From Gyromitra esculenta (taxonomy: Eukaryota > Ascomycota > Pezizomycetes > Pezizales > Discinaceae), in assembly GCA_038503075.1 (NCBI GenBank), contig JBCAML010000011.1:1240001-1304000 (forward strand): a stretch of 64,000 bases of DNA, in the 5' to 3' direction. Positions 1 to 10,894 of this stretch are shown here, piece after piece. Positions within the stretch are counted from its first letter, which is position 1, and each line of letters begins with the position of its first letter. The notes under the pieces were generated by a model. It ran no database searches and was not told the origin of the DNA. It saw nothing but the letters and a program-made list of their open reading frames with translations. Both the position numbers and the translations under genes were made by a program.

Positions 1-71
1 GCCCAAATGCAGCACTGCTTCCAATCAATGTACTGTGCTACATATACTGTCTCCAGTTTGCTATTTGCAGC

Positions 72-1541
72 ATGGCTGCTTCACCACATCACAACTCCGT
101 CTCAGGCAGATTCCCTAGTAATTTCCCACTTGAGGATCCCTTCAGAACGCCATCACATCGCCACCTCCTCCTGGGTGTTTCAACCAACCTGAAAACATGG
201 ACATCCAAAGCCAAAACCAATAAACCACTCTCAATTGACCAACTGTGCGTCATGATCAATAACGCACTACAAAACAATCTCACACCCTCCTCCGAACCAC
301 CTACCATCATACCAGCAATGGTCCAAGAGCTCTGCATGACTCTTTGGGCTACCTCACGCCCCCCTCCCAGCTATTACACCAACCCTCTCTCCACTATTGC
401 ACCAACCTTCATGAGATTGGATCACTTCATGAGCAGGAGATTCCACCAATTCTGTGCCCACAAAAGCTACCTCGCCGCCCACGAGTCCTTGTAACGGGGG
501 TAGTCCTACTGCTCTGTAGTGGGAATAGGTATAGGAATACGGCCGTTGCAAATACTAAATCAGGTTGAGATGTTAAGAGTATTTCGTGCAAGATACTCAA
601 TAATCTTAAGGGCTCTACTCGGTAGTCTTTTTGTCTGATGAGACTGGGAAGAAGAGCAACAGGTGGCGGGGTCATGCACTATCTTTATAGTGCTGCTGAC
701 TCGCCGTCCTCTTTCTGTTCTACTCTGCTGGGGGCCCGTCGAGACCCTGAGAACATGCCAAGATATTGCGAGCGGGGCACCTCAGGATTCAGCTAATGAT
801 CACTTCAGCGCTCTCCGGCACTCCTCGGTTGTTCTGTCCAGTTAGACCTTCTTGATCCGCCAGCTGCATGCCATGCCTATGCTGGATGTAGGAATCGGCG
901 CTGATCAGTCTATTGTTGCATGTGAGGTGTCCTGCACTTAATAGATTCCCTATTGCCGCACCAGTGGCTCTGGGCCGCTAGTATGTGCACGGATGGACTG
1001 GAAACGCCACCACAGGAGCTTCCTGTGTCTGGTATCACTGGAGATATATCATTGGCTCGTCAGCTAATGTTATTCTCGCTGGTTCCATTCCATCGGAACA
1101 GCAGGGTAGCAGGTATCCTCTAACATGTGGTAGCTACACCACTCATGCTGATCCTTACTACCTCTCTGCTTGTCCGGTGCTATTATGCTTCACTGCAGGT
1201 AACGGTATTGTAGATCCGTTACAGTCCTGGCATTCCCAGGGCCTCTCCAAATGCTGCCCCAGATGCCAAGAGGAAGACGAAGACCTTGAGCATGCTACTC
1301 TTCGCTGCCCAGCTAGAGCAGAAGCCAGAGAAAAGTTCATCCCTGACCTAATCTCTGTTGAAGATATCTGGAATGACCCTACACAACTACAACCAATCGT
1401 AAACGATATCCACCACACTATGACTGGATACCCACCTAAGTGGAATAACTGGCACCCTCTATCACTCACTGGAACCTCAAATCAATTACCTTCTGCAGTT
1501 TCTGTTTCTTCATCTTCTTTTTCTTTACTTTTTAGTACCTA
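72..1541 (+). pseudogene. LINE ORF2 C-terminus, split by solo LTR
   Basis: The reading frame of 72-489 resumes after the solo LTR at 1224, exactly at the 5-bp duplication GTCCT. Past the LTR it carries a CPRC...H...C zinc-binding signature of the kind found at the end of fungal Tad/I-clade ORF2 proteins, after the RNase H domain. The frame ends near 1541. Upstream parts (endonuclease, RT) would lie left of the window. It is non-functional as it stands because of the LTR insertion. The assignment rests on the C-terminal zinc motif and the typical LINE tail that follows, so the family is fairly sure but the clade is not. Confidence 0.6.
490..1223 (+). repeat. Solo LTR, family C (734 bp)
   Basis: It begins TGTAACGG and ends CCGTTACA, giving canonical TG...CA ends with an 8-bp inverted repeat. 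It is flanked by a perfect 5-bp target duplication, GTCCT (485-489 and 1224-1228). A copy of exactly the same length lies at 8784-9517. A third copy, interrupted by other elements, is at 33572-37185, and an inverted fragment is at 12384-12712. No internal retrotransposon region is attached. Confidence 0.9.
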
Positions 1542-1798
1542 AATTGCTACAACTCCTTACCTGTTAAAGTCATTTATTGCGGGATCATTGTTATGATCAT
1601 TAGGGTCACTTTCCTATAGGCTCGCCTATAGGTTTTGGTTTATTTATTTTCTTTTGTCTTTTTTTTTTTGGTTATCCTGGGGCGTGGATGGTTACTGCTG
1701 GGGATAGGTGTTTTGACTTCATAACCTTCATGTTGTATAAGCAGTTTTGTACCTAGAAGCAATAATCAAATGATTTAAACAAAAAAAACAAAACTCGT

Positions 1799-2096
1799 TT
1801 TTCTCCATTAGAGTAAATTCAATAGGTTGATTTGGTCCCATATCGCAGAATCCACCAGAGTATATTGCAACTGCACCCTTGGTAGGTTCGGTAAGAGATT
1901 CGCTTACGAAGCAGATGATTTGGTAATGTAGGTCAGAAGAGTCGATGACAGTATGTGGAAGAAATAGTTCAGAGTCAACTGGACTGCTGAGAATAGTTTT
2001 GTATATTTTAAACCATCCTGTTTTGTCGAATTTATTGGTGATATCCACAATACAGGACATGTCAGTGGATGCATTTTCGTTAAAGGTTTGAGGCAT
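1799..2096 (-). other. Unidentified open reading frame abutting a LINE tail
   Basis: An open frame of about 100 codons on the minus strand starts at 2096 and runs into the LINE tail at about 1788, where its last codons are derived from the LINE. I do not recognise the protein. It is not low-complexity and has ordinary amino-acid composition, so it could be a remnant of a gene or transposon cut by the LINE insertion. No splice sites or partner exons were identified. Confidence 0.2.
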
Positions 2097-4124
2097 GATT
2101 ATGAAATAAATATCTGTGTTTGGGTATTGTATAGATGGTTGCGATATTGAATAGGGATTCTTTAACCTGATTAATGATACTTTGACATATCTTTTATAGT
2201 ATGATTTAAAGCCTTGTTCAAATCAAGAAAAAAATTATCACGATATCAGTTAGTTATGAGGTAGTTAGGTGACATCATTACCCTCTCTACAAAGATGTTT
2301 TGTCCACATAAATTACATCATTGTTTGTATTTAAAAAAAAAATCTAAAATAACTATCGATGACATATTACACTTTTTACTCTCAGGCCCCTATTGACAGA
2401 ATACTTTACAACATAACCAATTATTTTGCTTTAAATGAACAGTGCATATGCAAGTTATCATTATATACTTATTAGAAATAGACATAGTTTATAGGCAAAA
2501 CAGACACAGGAAGTGCCTCAAGTGGCATAAACAACAAACCGACCGCATCTCCCATGTAGAGGCTCTGGATATACCTTACACATCCATCCCAACATCCTTG
2601 GGACCGAGCAGATTGGCCGGACTGATTGTAGGAATGCGGCCAATTACTCTATTTCAAGCTCAATTACTTTTCGACATTAAAGACTTAGCTGCTTGCTTTG
2701 AGGACCAAATGATCGAAGAGTGGAGTATAGAACTCTTCCAGTCTATCTGCGGGGAGGGTCTGCAGAATACACTAATACAGATCTACAACTCCGTTGCATA
2801 CTTCTACTGGCCATTCCAACGACCACTGGAAGTAGAAAAACAGTTTTTGAGGTGCGCCTCAAACTGGTGAGGTACAGGTGAGTGTCGACACCCCATTTGG
2901 ACAAGATACTCTGAGGACTGTACATTAGACACTCTACAAGGACGAAAAGCAGCACTCCCATTGCTTTACTTTAGTTACACCCCCCTGCGACTGCTATATT
3001 AAATCCTAGCGCCGCCAATCGAATCAAATTGAATATCCAAAGAACAATGAAAGGTGGATGAGACGTATACCTCCACGTATCGTCTGCAGTAGAGCTCGCT
3101 ATGATTGTCAGAACTAGATGTTGTAAATAAAGAGGACTATCGGATTGATATCATGGATGTGTTACTGTTCAAGAGAACTCTAAAGACAGATATGTGGTGC
3201 CAGTAGCTAGTATTGAGGGGGCAGTGCACTTAGTGTCCGAACAGGAGGGTAAAGAGCCTGCTAGTCAGCCAAAGATATGGCGAATAAATAATCATATAGA
3301 CTTAGATACCAATTATTCTGTATATTAGTTAAACAATATTCTCTTACTTCATTAAATTCTACATAGTACGATATACCTGTCGAGAACATAGACTAGGAAG
3401 TGATGAGGACTGATATAGTCGAACTAAAAGATTATGTCTGAGTCACCAAAACCGCAATATCAAGCACGATTTAGAAAGATTTTTGACAAGAAGGGATGTT
3501 GTAAAAGCTCAGTTAATTGATTGCTTTCTGGGGGAAGGCTCCGCCTTCCCCCCTCTATATACTACATATTCGAGCCCCAAAGGTACTTGTTCTTTTCCTT
3601 CCTGAGCTCCTGCGCCGAGAGCGCCGAGAGCTCTTCCCCCGAGACTTCTCACAGGCCTCCGGTCGAGCACCAAAGCCCTACATATTAGGAAGTCATTTCC
3701 AACAAGGGAAGTGAATGAAATACCGAGTGATAATTGATGAATGTAATATAAGCTAGTGACCCAAGAATAGGCCAAAATGATAACTAGAGTATAAAGGAAT
3801 GCCTGAACGTCAGCTTGTGTGAGAATAAAACGACTCCCAACAAAGACCCAATACCAAATAACTCTGAGTGAGACTGCATGATGGGTCACTAAATTAATCA
3901 TTTCGAGAAGCGGATAAGAATGAAAGTGAAAGGAAAGGCCAGAGAATAATTTGAAAAAGAAACCGAAAGTGTAGCAAGAAGAAGGGACAACATGGAATAC
4001 ACAAGATAAGTGCTGCTGGTCCAGGGAGGGACCAGGGAAATAGTAGATGGTCCTGGAGAGCACCAGAGGGTCAAAGTATCCCACGGACTGCATGGACGCC
4101 CTGGGACATGGGAGTGTGGTCCCA
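2097..4124. other. Intergenic or decayed repeat region
   Basis: No gene could be supported. An AT-rich part (2100-2440) is followed by an open frame at 2442-2870 with no recognisable domain. From 3500 to 4120 there is a long minus-strand open frame (4426-3509) that crosses repeat G and a solo LTR, so it is a chance reading frame. Confidence 0.4.
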
Positions 4125-4960
4125 GGGACATATATATTTTGCTGATGTGGAGTGGTGACAGGTCCCCAGGCTGAAGGTGGAGAGGTGAGGAGACCGCAGA
4201 AGTGGATCCTTCTGCCAATGCAGTATTCTTTTGAGGCTCTGTCGCTTGGAATGTCCGCATAATCCTCAGGCCTGAGTCTACCATGTAGTACGACCAGCCG
4301 TTGGAGATAAGTCTCAAGGAGCAAGATCTCGTCAAGCCCTTTGGTATCCCCAAAGGTGAGCAGTGCTACTTGAACGAGAACAAGCGACAGGAGCTTAGGT
4401 AACGATTCTACAGGCTCTACGATCAAAGGAAGTTAAGATGACTTCGACAGTGAAACTACGTTGGTGCTGTGGTTGTGATAAAAGAGAAGTATCACCGAGA
4501 TGACGAAAGATTATGTGGGAATCCTGGCTTGTATTGTAGGATACAAGTAGAGAGACAATAGAAGACGTTGCTTAAAGAGAAGAGAAGAAAAAGATACAAA
4601 GAGGGGAAAGCCCTTCGCTTATATATCCACAATCCATCCTTTCGATGACAAATCCCTGACTCATAATAACCAAAACCCAAAGAAACATAAAGAATAACAA
4701 CCAAGTAAAACAACCAAGTACCTATGTACCTAACTAGCCAACAAAACACTCATCATGAAAATAAGCATTCTCTCAGCGACGGAATGCAAACCTGCCGGAG
4801 TAGAATCTGAGCAAAGTAAGTACAGGTTGGTTCAAGGCCATGAGCCTGGATTACTAATATAAAAGTATCAAGATCATGGCCACCTGTAAGGAATCCTCAT
4901 CTTCCTACAATAGTTGCAATAACGAGTTACCTGTGAAGCGAAACCATATTTATATTAAGT
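4125..4960 (+). repeat. Repeat G copy 1 (interrupted by a solo LTR)
   Basis: The stretches 4150-4311 and 4761-4960 match 32080-32440 in the same order. Shared segments include GACAGGTCCCCAGGCTGAAG and the block that starts ATAAGCATTCTCTCAGC. The left and right halves are separated here by the solo LTR at 4312-4760, but are continuous in copy 2. The nature of the element is unknown; no coding potential was recognised. Confidence 0.6.
4312..4760 (+). repeat. Solo LTR, family B (449 bp)
   Basis: It begins TCTCAAGG and ends CATCATGAAA, flanked by a perfect 5-bp duplication ATAAG (4307-4311 and 4761-4765). It contains the family's U5 hairpin (CCTTTGG-TATCC-CCAAAGG) and the conserved ACGTTGCTT block followed by an A/G-rich tract and a TATA-like stretch. 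These are the same landmarks as in the Ty3 LTR at 25751. In element orientation it reads on the minus strand. Confidence 0.85.
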
Positions 4961-5169
4961 TTGGCAAGCTTCAACTTTCTGCTGAAGCATTTATCTTTAT
5001 CCTTTACACATACTCGCATTTCAAAATGAATTAGGCTGCCACCCGTAATGCAACCACGCAACCCACATCAAAAACAACACAACACAACAAAAAATAAAGT
5101 TAAAAATCAAGGAAAGTATAGTAGAATAGTTTAGATAAATAGGAGAGTTTATTTGAGCAAAGAAAATAT
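4961..5169. other. Short spacer
   Basis: AT-rich sequence between repeat G and the Tc1-like element. The left terminal inverted repeat expected for the Tc1-like element was not found here. Confidence 0.3.
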
Positions 5170-6845
5170 CTAATAGTTAAAATTATTACCCCCTTTATCC
5201 TTGATACATGCTTCAATGTGGGCTGGCATACAATTTATTAAAGCATCGATTTTCCCTTGAGGAATAGATTCCCACTCTTCAACAAGTGCTAACCTGAGGT
5301 CTTTGGCCTTTGTAATCTTTGGCCTGTGGGCAACAATGTCATCCTTCATACCAGTCCATATTATTTCTATAGGATTGATATCAGGTGATGAAGAGGGCCA
5401 GACCTTCTGCTCAACTTCTTCTTGATTCTGCAGCTCTTCAAAGAAATGATGACTATGAGGCCCAGCATCTTCGTCCATAAGCTTGGCACTACCTCTTAAT
5501 AACTTAATATGGCAATAAAAAGGATACAAATTTTGTAGCAGTATCAATTTTTTATATCTATACCAATCAATTCCTTTCACCCCCTTAATTCTTTTTTTTT
5601 TCAGTGAGCCTTTTGGGTTTTCGGCCTCTTTTTTAGAAGGGGGTGTAGTTTTCACAGATAGAAACGAGTAATGTGTCAGAGCTATTGTGTTGGTTGTAAG
5701 GGTTTCGGTTAGGGAATATAATGTCTTTGTTGTTCAGTTGTTGTTCAGTTACGAGCTTTCATATGTCAAAAGCGGGGTATTTAAGGAATGAGGTTTTGAC
5801 CATTTTGTATCTTCTTCTTCTTTCCTTAAGAAATGTTCTCGTTTACCTTCTACTGTATTGTTTTAATACTACTTCGATTCTACCTCAGAATTCTCGCTGT
5901 TGCTGCCCACTCCACTGCACTTATCTCACCTTGAGATAAACCAAGACTGTAGAACCTGTAGAAACTGGCACTCCTCAAATGTGTTAGTACCTCGCTTAAG
6001 TAGCACTGCTCACCTTCAGGGATACTGAAGGGCTTGACGAGGGACTGAACCGTGAGAGCAGTATTCTTTGCCACTTCTTGTGCTCATTTTTCTTGTATAG
6101 CATCTTCTAAATCAAGTAGTGCAGCTGTATTCTTTTTTTCTTTTTTTGTTTCAGTAATCCACACATGATGGGACCATGAATCCCTAAGCAAATCGCACCC
6201 CAGAACATAATTGACCCACTAGGCTTCTTCTTTTGATCTACAGTTCCTTTGTCTCCTGTGTACTCTGCTCCCACATGTCTCCAAACGCCATGCTTTCCCT
6301 GTACCTGTCCAGGAAAAATACTGGTCTCATCCTTGAAGATCCATTGTGAGCAATCTGTATTCCTGTAGGCTTTACACTATTTTAAGCGATTTACTCTTTG
6401 GTCTTTTGTAAGGATTGGCTTTCTTCAGGGCCGTCACCAGAATAAACCATCATGGTTGAGATATTTGCGAGCTGTTTCATGAGAGATTTGTAAACCTTAT
6501 AATTCTACCAGCTCAGCTAGTGTAGATCGTCAATTTTCGGGTTTTTCAGCTGTATGAACCAAATATCGTTGATCTCGAGCAGATAAGGCCTTGGGATGCC
6601 CAGGTTTGGGTTTTGCATTAATATGGTTGATATTAAAAAGTAGTTGTAAAGGTCCTCTTTTTTTTGTCCCTGTTCGTTTGAGAGCTCTTTGAACATTTGC
6701 TGTAGTTTGTCGTTTAGCACCCATCTCTTTTAAAATACCGGAATAGTTCATTCCAGATTTGTGTAAAGCCAGTAATGCGCCTGCCTTCACTGGATCTGTA
6801 ATGCGACCGTAGGCAGGTGGTTTTGTAAGATGCCAGGGTGCCATA
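5170..6845 (-). pseudogene. Tc1/mariner-type transposase, broken
   Basis: Read on the minus strand, three blocks of a Tc1-like DDE transposase are present in order. A helix-turn-helix N-terminal domain lies at about 6790-6530. A central part lies at about 6360-6150, with a KDETS motif and GVWRH, then a block ending SGSIMFWGAI. The C-terminal catalytic part lies at 5655-5170, with a MDEDAGPH motif (second acidic residue) and SPDINPIEIIW (third acidic residue, DD34E-like spacing). The frame is interrupted by stops and by a solo LTR (5650-6057). The protein would normally be about 340 residues. It would cut and paste its own element at TA dinucleotides. It is dead here. Confidence 0.75.
5650..6057 (-). 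repeat. Solo LTR, family A (408 bp)
   Basis: It starts TTTCACAG and ends CCGTGAGA, opposite in orientation to the LTRs of the Ty3 element at 20125-26171. The flanking five bases are GTAGT (left) and GCAGT (right), a target duplication with one later substitution. It lies inside the Tc1-like transposase and therefore inserted after it. Confidence 0.85.
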
Positions 6846-7019
6846 CAGTGAAAACCGGTCATATGGCGGATCCGGGGTGTGGCAGACAGGGGTATTTTTT
6901 TTGGCTGAGGGATACAATATCCACTGGTTGTGCGGCTCAGGAATATTGTGTCCCTTTGTTCAGAGCACCCCTGTCCGCCACACCCCGGATCCGCCATATG
7001 ACCGGTTTTCACTATACTG
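6846..7019. mobile_element. 174-bp Tc1/mariner-type MITE
   Basis: Two near-perfect inverted arms of about 50 bp (6846-6895 and 6966-7019) both begin CAGT and contain GAAAACCGGTCATATGGCGG. They enclose about 70 bp of unique sequence. TA dinucleotides flank both ends (6844-6845 and 7020-7021), as expected for Tc1/mariner insertion. The left arm lacks about five bases near the tip. It sits just upstream of the transposase reading frame. It could instead be a duplicated end of that same element. Confidence 0.7.
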
Positions 7020-7021
7020 TA

Positions 7022-7389
7022 ATTTCACAATTTTTGTCTAATTAGAATTGCATTTGTTAGAAAAGTATATAGATAATGATGCACACTGCAGAGTTTAGTA
7101 CTTCTCAATAAAATGTTCTAAATCTGGGCAGTATCTGCCAGAAATTGAGGTAGTTCATGGTTGTTGGGATGGCTGTTTGGGGGAGGAGATCTGGCATGGC
7201 ACGCGTTGCCACGTGCCCAATTCATTCTTGAAATGCAAGTACACACATTCACAGAGCTACGCTCCAGAGTCCTTGTCTTTAGGAGGGTCCCCATTATACC
7301 CCCTTACGTGAAATTGGATAAATGTATACCTAAGTACTCACCTGCAGTAATTTGTCTTATTCTATACTTATTTCGTCTACAGTTCTATA
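7022..7389. other. Intergenic sequence
   Basis: No gene is supported. The segment around 7235-7290 (ending AGAGTCCTTGTCT) also occurs near 32505-32545, so at least part is a dispersed repeat. Confidence 0.35.
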
Positions 7390-7700
7390 ATTTTTTTTTT
7401 GTTTAAATCATTTGATTATTGTTTCTAGGTACAAAACCACTCATGCAACATGAAGGTTATGAAGTTAAAACACCTATCCCCAGCAGTAATCATCCACGCC
7501 CCAGGATAACAAAAGAATGATACAAAGAATAATAAGTAAACTAAACCTATAAGGTGAGATTATAGCGAAGTGACCACAATGATCATAACAATGATCCTGC
7601 AATAGATGACTTTCAAAATTAAGGAGATGCAACAATTTAGGTACTAGAATAGAAAAAAAAAAGTAGATAAAAAACAGAAACTGCAGAAGGTGGCTGATCC
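7390..7700 (-). mobile_element. 5'-truncated LINE 3' tail
   Basis: Minus-strand copy of the 3' UTR seen at 1490-1788. From right to left it reads a piece with TTCTGCAGTTTCTG, the segment AGTACCTAAATTG, a TATTGCAGGATCATTGTT block and the terminal ATGATTTAAAC plus A run. It is cut off on the 5' side near 7700. Same family as the ORF2-bearing fragment at the left edge. Confidence 0.65.
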
Positions 7701-8289
7701 AACATCAGCAAAAAAAAAATCCCGCCCGGACGGAGCTTGTCTTCCAGAAGGGCTACATTCCGCCCCGTGAATCCATGGTACCCCGTGCTCTCCAGGCAAC
7801 ACCACCACCTCCCACAGGCCACCCAAAACCATTACCCAAAAGCTGCCTCACCCAGAAGCTCTCTTTCCAGCCCTCTCGCTTGCAAGCTCTGCTTCATTCT
7901 CCTGTCTCCAGGTGAGCAGCGCAACCCTAGCCCTGGCCACTTAGTGAAAAAAAAATCCCAAAAAAGTATACTTCGCAAAAAATGCTAAGTCGAAACCCTG
8001 ACCCTAGGGACTTAGAGAATTCTTGCAAAAGCAGCATAGTCAGAACCCTAACCCACGGTTACCCTACCTGCGCAGGGGTTGCCCTACTACCCGAGGCGGC
8101 GTTGCCTCGACGACACTGCAATCTACGCCTATTCCTTCCCACCCGCTCTCCCTTCCGCCCTTCCTTCCATATCAACACCCTTCCCTCCATTCTCTCCATT
8201 CTCTACCCCTTCCTTTCTCCCTATAGGCAAATACTGCTACCATCGTGTGTTTCTAGTACCCAAAGCTTTCGGCCCCCCCCAAAACGATC
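7700..8289. other. Intergenic, CT-rich and repeat-like
   Basis: No gene is supported. The sequence is pyrimidine-rich and has single telomere-like strings such as AACCCTAACCC (near 8046) that are not tandem. Similar vocabulary recurs near 43350. Confidence 0.3.
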
Positions 8290-8585
8290 TCGGCTGCTCT
8301 TAGCTCGCTTCCCCACTCGCTTTCCAGCCTGCTTTCCAGCCAGCTTTGGGGCCTATTTGCTGCTCGCTTTCCTGCCAACTTTAGGGCCTGCTTCCTGCCT
8401 GCTTTGGGGCCTGCTTCCTGCCTGCTTTGGGGCCTGTTTCCTGCTCACTTTGGGGAATGTTTCCTGCTCGCTTTCCTGTCTGCTCGGGCGGCTGTTTCCT
8501 GCCCGTTTCCTGCCTGCTTCGGGGCCTATTTCCTGCACGCTTTCCTGCCTGCACGGGTGCCTGTTTCCTGCCCGCTTCGGTACCC
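8290..8585. repeat. Degenerate minisatellite
   Basis: Short units of roughly 20-25 bases built on GGGGCCTGCTTCCTGCCTGC and on GCTTTCCTGC are repeated about a dozen times with variation. All six frames are open over parts of it because of the repeat, not because of coding. Confidence 0.75.
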
Positions 8586-8783
8586 CCCCCCATAGTTTAG
8601 TTTTATTTTTTATTTTTTATTTAAATCATTTGATTATTGTTTATAGGTACAAAACCACTTATGCAACAGGAATGTTATGAAGTCAAAAAACCTATCCCCA
8701 TCAAGTTGACACCCTTATCCGCCTGGGTAACAAAAGAGAACACAATAGAGAAACGAACCAGTACTTCCAACAGAACAAGATGA

Positions 8784-9517
8784 TGTAACGGGGGTAGTCC
8801 TACTGCTCTGTAGTGGGAATAGGTATAGGAATACGGCCGTTGCAAATACTAAATCAGATTGAGATGTTAAGAGTATTTTCGTGCAAAGTACTCAATAATC
8901 TTAAGGGCTCTACTCGGTAGTATTCTGTCTGAAAAGACCAGGAAGAAGAGCAACAGGTAGCAGGGCCATGGACTATCTTTATAGTCCTGCTAACTGGCTG
9001 TCCTCTTTCTGTTCTACTCTGATGATGGCCCATCGAGACCCTGAGAACATGCCAAGCTATTGCGAACGGGGCACCTCAGAATTCAGCTAATGATCACTTT
9101 GGCGCTCTCTGGCACTCCTTGGTTGTTCTGTCCAGTTAGACATTCTAGATCCGCCAGCTGCATGCCATGCCTATGCTGAATGCAGGAATCGGCGCTGATC
9201 AGTCTACTGTTGCATGTGAGGTGTCCTGCACTTAATAGATTCCCTAATGCCGCACCAAAGGCTCTGGGCCGCTGGTACATGCACAGATGGATTGGGAACG
9301 CCACCACAGGAGCTTTCTGTGTTAGGTATCACCGGAGATATATCATTGGCTCGTCAGCTAATGCTATTCTCGTTGGTTCCACTCCATCGGAACAGCAGGC
9401 TAGTAGGTATCTTGTAGCATGTGGTAGCTACACCTCTCATGCTCATCCTTACTACCTCTCTGCTTGCCCGGTACTATTATGCTTCACTGCAGGTAACGGT
9501 ATTGTAGATCCGTTACA
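8784..9517 (+). repeat. Family C LTR with unmatched flanks
   Basis: It has the same TGTAACGG...CCGTTACA ends and the same 734-bp length as 490-1223. The bases on its two sides (GATGA on the left, CTTAA on the right) do not match. The left flank is LINE tail and the right flank is the middle of a family A LTR. This is the expected outcome of recombination between two different family C elements. Confidence 0.8.
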
Positions 9518-9869
9518 CTTAAGCAAGGAATCAACACGTTCAAAGGGTGCAATGTTTCTACAAGTTCTAAGAGGGGTATATCTCAAGGCGAGATAGGTGC
9601 GACAAGGTGGATAGTGACAGTGAGGGTTCTGAGGTAGAACCGAGATAGTATTTGAGCAAATACAGCAGAAGGTAAACGAGAACTTTGCTTAAAGAAAGAA
9701 GAAGAAGAACTTACAGAGCGACCGAAATCCATCACTTAAATACCCGGCTTTTAACCATACTAAATCGTAACCGAAAGATAACCGAAGAACAAAAACATTG
9801 TATCCCTAATCCGAAACCTTTACAACCCATACACTATCCTAGACCCATCATTTGTTTCTATCCGTGAAA
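9518..9869 (+). repeat. Family A LTR, 5'-truncated
   Basis: It corresponds to about the last 350 bp of the Ty3 LTR (CTTAAGC... to CCGTGAAA). The hairpin end is missing because the family C LTR adjoins it. The conserved ACGTTGCTT is mutated to ACTTTGCTT here. Confidence 0.75.
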
Positions 9870-10893
9870 GCGAGTTCGATTAGCGATCTCATTAGCTTTG
9901 GGGCCAGAGAGTGTGATAACAATGGAGGAAACTGTTTTCCCTCTTCGTTTTTCTGGTAGTGTATGCTATTTTGGAGGTGTATCCATGGTGAGACCGGGGT
10001 TAAAATTGCAGAGCTCTTGCTGAATAGCAGAGGGCTCCATGGAAATAGGAATACCATGTACAACAAGTTGGTGCAATGGTTCGTCAAGGTGTAGGGAGCA
10101 AGCTCCTGGGATGATGTGGAGAAATTGGCCAACTTTCCTGTAATGGGTGTTGGCGAACATGTTGTTCATGACCTTCAACGACACATTCTGGGAATGTGTG
10201 TCTATTGCCACAGACTGGATGGTGATGGAACCGATAGCATAGTTCAGTTTGTCTGAGTTCTGTGGGTGTCCCTTGGGTAAGGGGAGTGCCTTCGCGTTTA
10301 ACAATCAAATGGCGTGCGCGCATGGTGGTACTGATAGTGAGACGGGAGACATGAGTCTTAGGGGCAGGTGCAGAGGCAGCCTGTTTGGTCTTTGTTGGTT
10401 GGGGTTTTCTCTTGGGTTTGCTGGCCGCCACCTGAGCCCATTGCAGTGGCTTTGGGGCAGAAGGAGATGCTGGGATAGCAGTAGCAGGAGCAGGAAGAAG
10501 GGGTGCACTAAGTGCAGGTGGTTCTGAAGGCACTGCCTTCCCTACTGTGAGCAGCAGGTGGTCACACTCTTGTTTGCTCAAAGTCGGAGACTCTGGAAAC
10601 ATGTCTTGAAGAGGTGCAGGAGCGGGTTTGCTTGCTGCTTCCTTGAGGGTGGTTATTTCGCCTTGTAGATGCTGTATCATGTCAAGGAGTTTTTGGAAGT
10701 GGAGGAGGTTGAGCTTGTTGGCTCTGGCTAGAGCATTGCAAACATCAAACCCAAAAGCTGGCTCACTGCCGAGGTGAGTGGTAATGGCCTCCCCTGGTTT
10801 ATTCCAGAGGCCAGCCCAGTGGGTTGGCTTTCCGAGAACAGGAGGGAATGGGGGAGAGGTGTCAGCTCTCTGTCTTTTCGATTGTGAGGGGGT
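9870..10893 (-). pseudogene. LINE ORF1 (Gag-like), truncated
   Basis: Minus-strand frames 10680-10084 and 10304-9966 align end to end with the ORF1 of the plus-strand copies at 16479-17645 and 17961-19004. They share the proline/alanine-rich linker followed by a region with RLIVKREGTPL-like and QSVAIDTHSQNVSL-like segments. At least one frameshift separates the two frames. The zinc-knuckle C-terminus is lost. The N-terminus is cut at 10893 where the inverted-repeat element begins. Confidence 0.7.
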
Positions 10894-10894
10894 T

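Larger units (their letters stand above)
1..1788 (+). mobile_element. 3' fragment of an ORF2-bearing LINE
   Basis: This is the C-terminal part of a non-LTR retrotransposon ORF2 followed by its 3' UTR and an A-rich tail. It runs off the left edge of the window. The 3' end (about 1700-1788) has the block that begins GGGGATAGGT and ends in ATGATTTAAAC followed by an A run. The same terminal block ends the Gag-only elements at 16312-26382, 17795-19790 and 33879-36740. A solo LTR (490-1223) interrupts the coding part. I infer that this represents the autonomous family that supplies reverse transcriptase to the Gag-only elements, but the RT domain itself is not in the window. Confidence 0.7.
8597..10893 (-). 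mobile_element. Gag-only LINE copy, minus strand, rearranged
   Basis: The 3' tail (8783-8597, ending in a T run on the plus strand) and ORF1 (10893-9870) of the same family as 17795-19790 are present. The ORF1 C-terminus and the proximal 3' UTR between them are missing. In their place are a complete family C LTR (8784-9517) and the distal part of a family A LTR (9518-9869), with no matching target duplications. I infer a deletion by recombination between repeats. Confidence 0.7.

Noticed and set aside
3509..4426. 305-codon minus-strand open frame
   Set aside because: It runs through repeat G and into a solo LTR with a target duplication in its middle, so it cannot be a gene.
8046..8060. Telomere-like AACCCTAACCC
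   Set aside because: Only one or two units, not a tandem array; a similar single occurrence lies near 43350. Not a telomere.
8381..8595. Several overlapping open frames with repeated peptides
   Set aside because: They come from the GC-rich minisatellite and occur on both strands.
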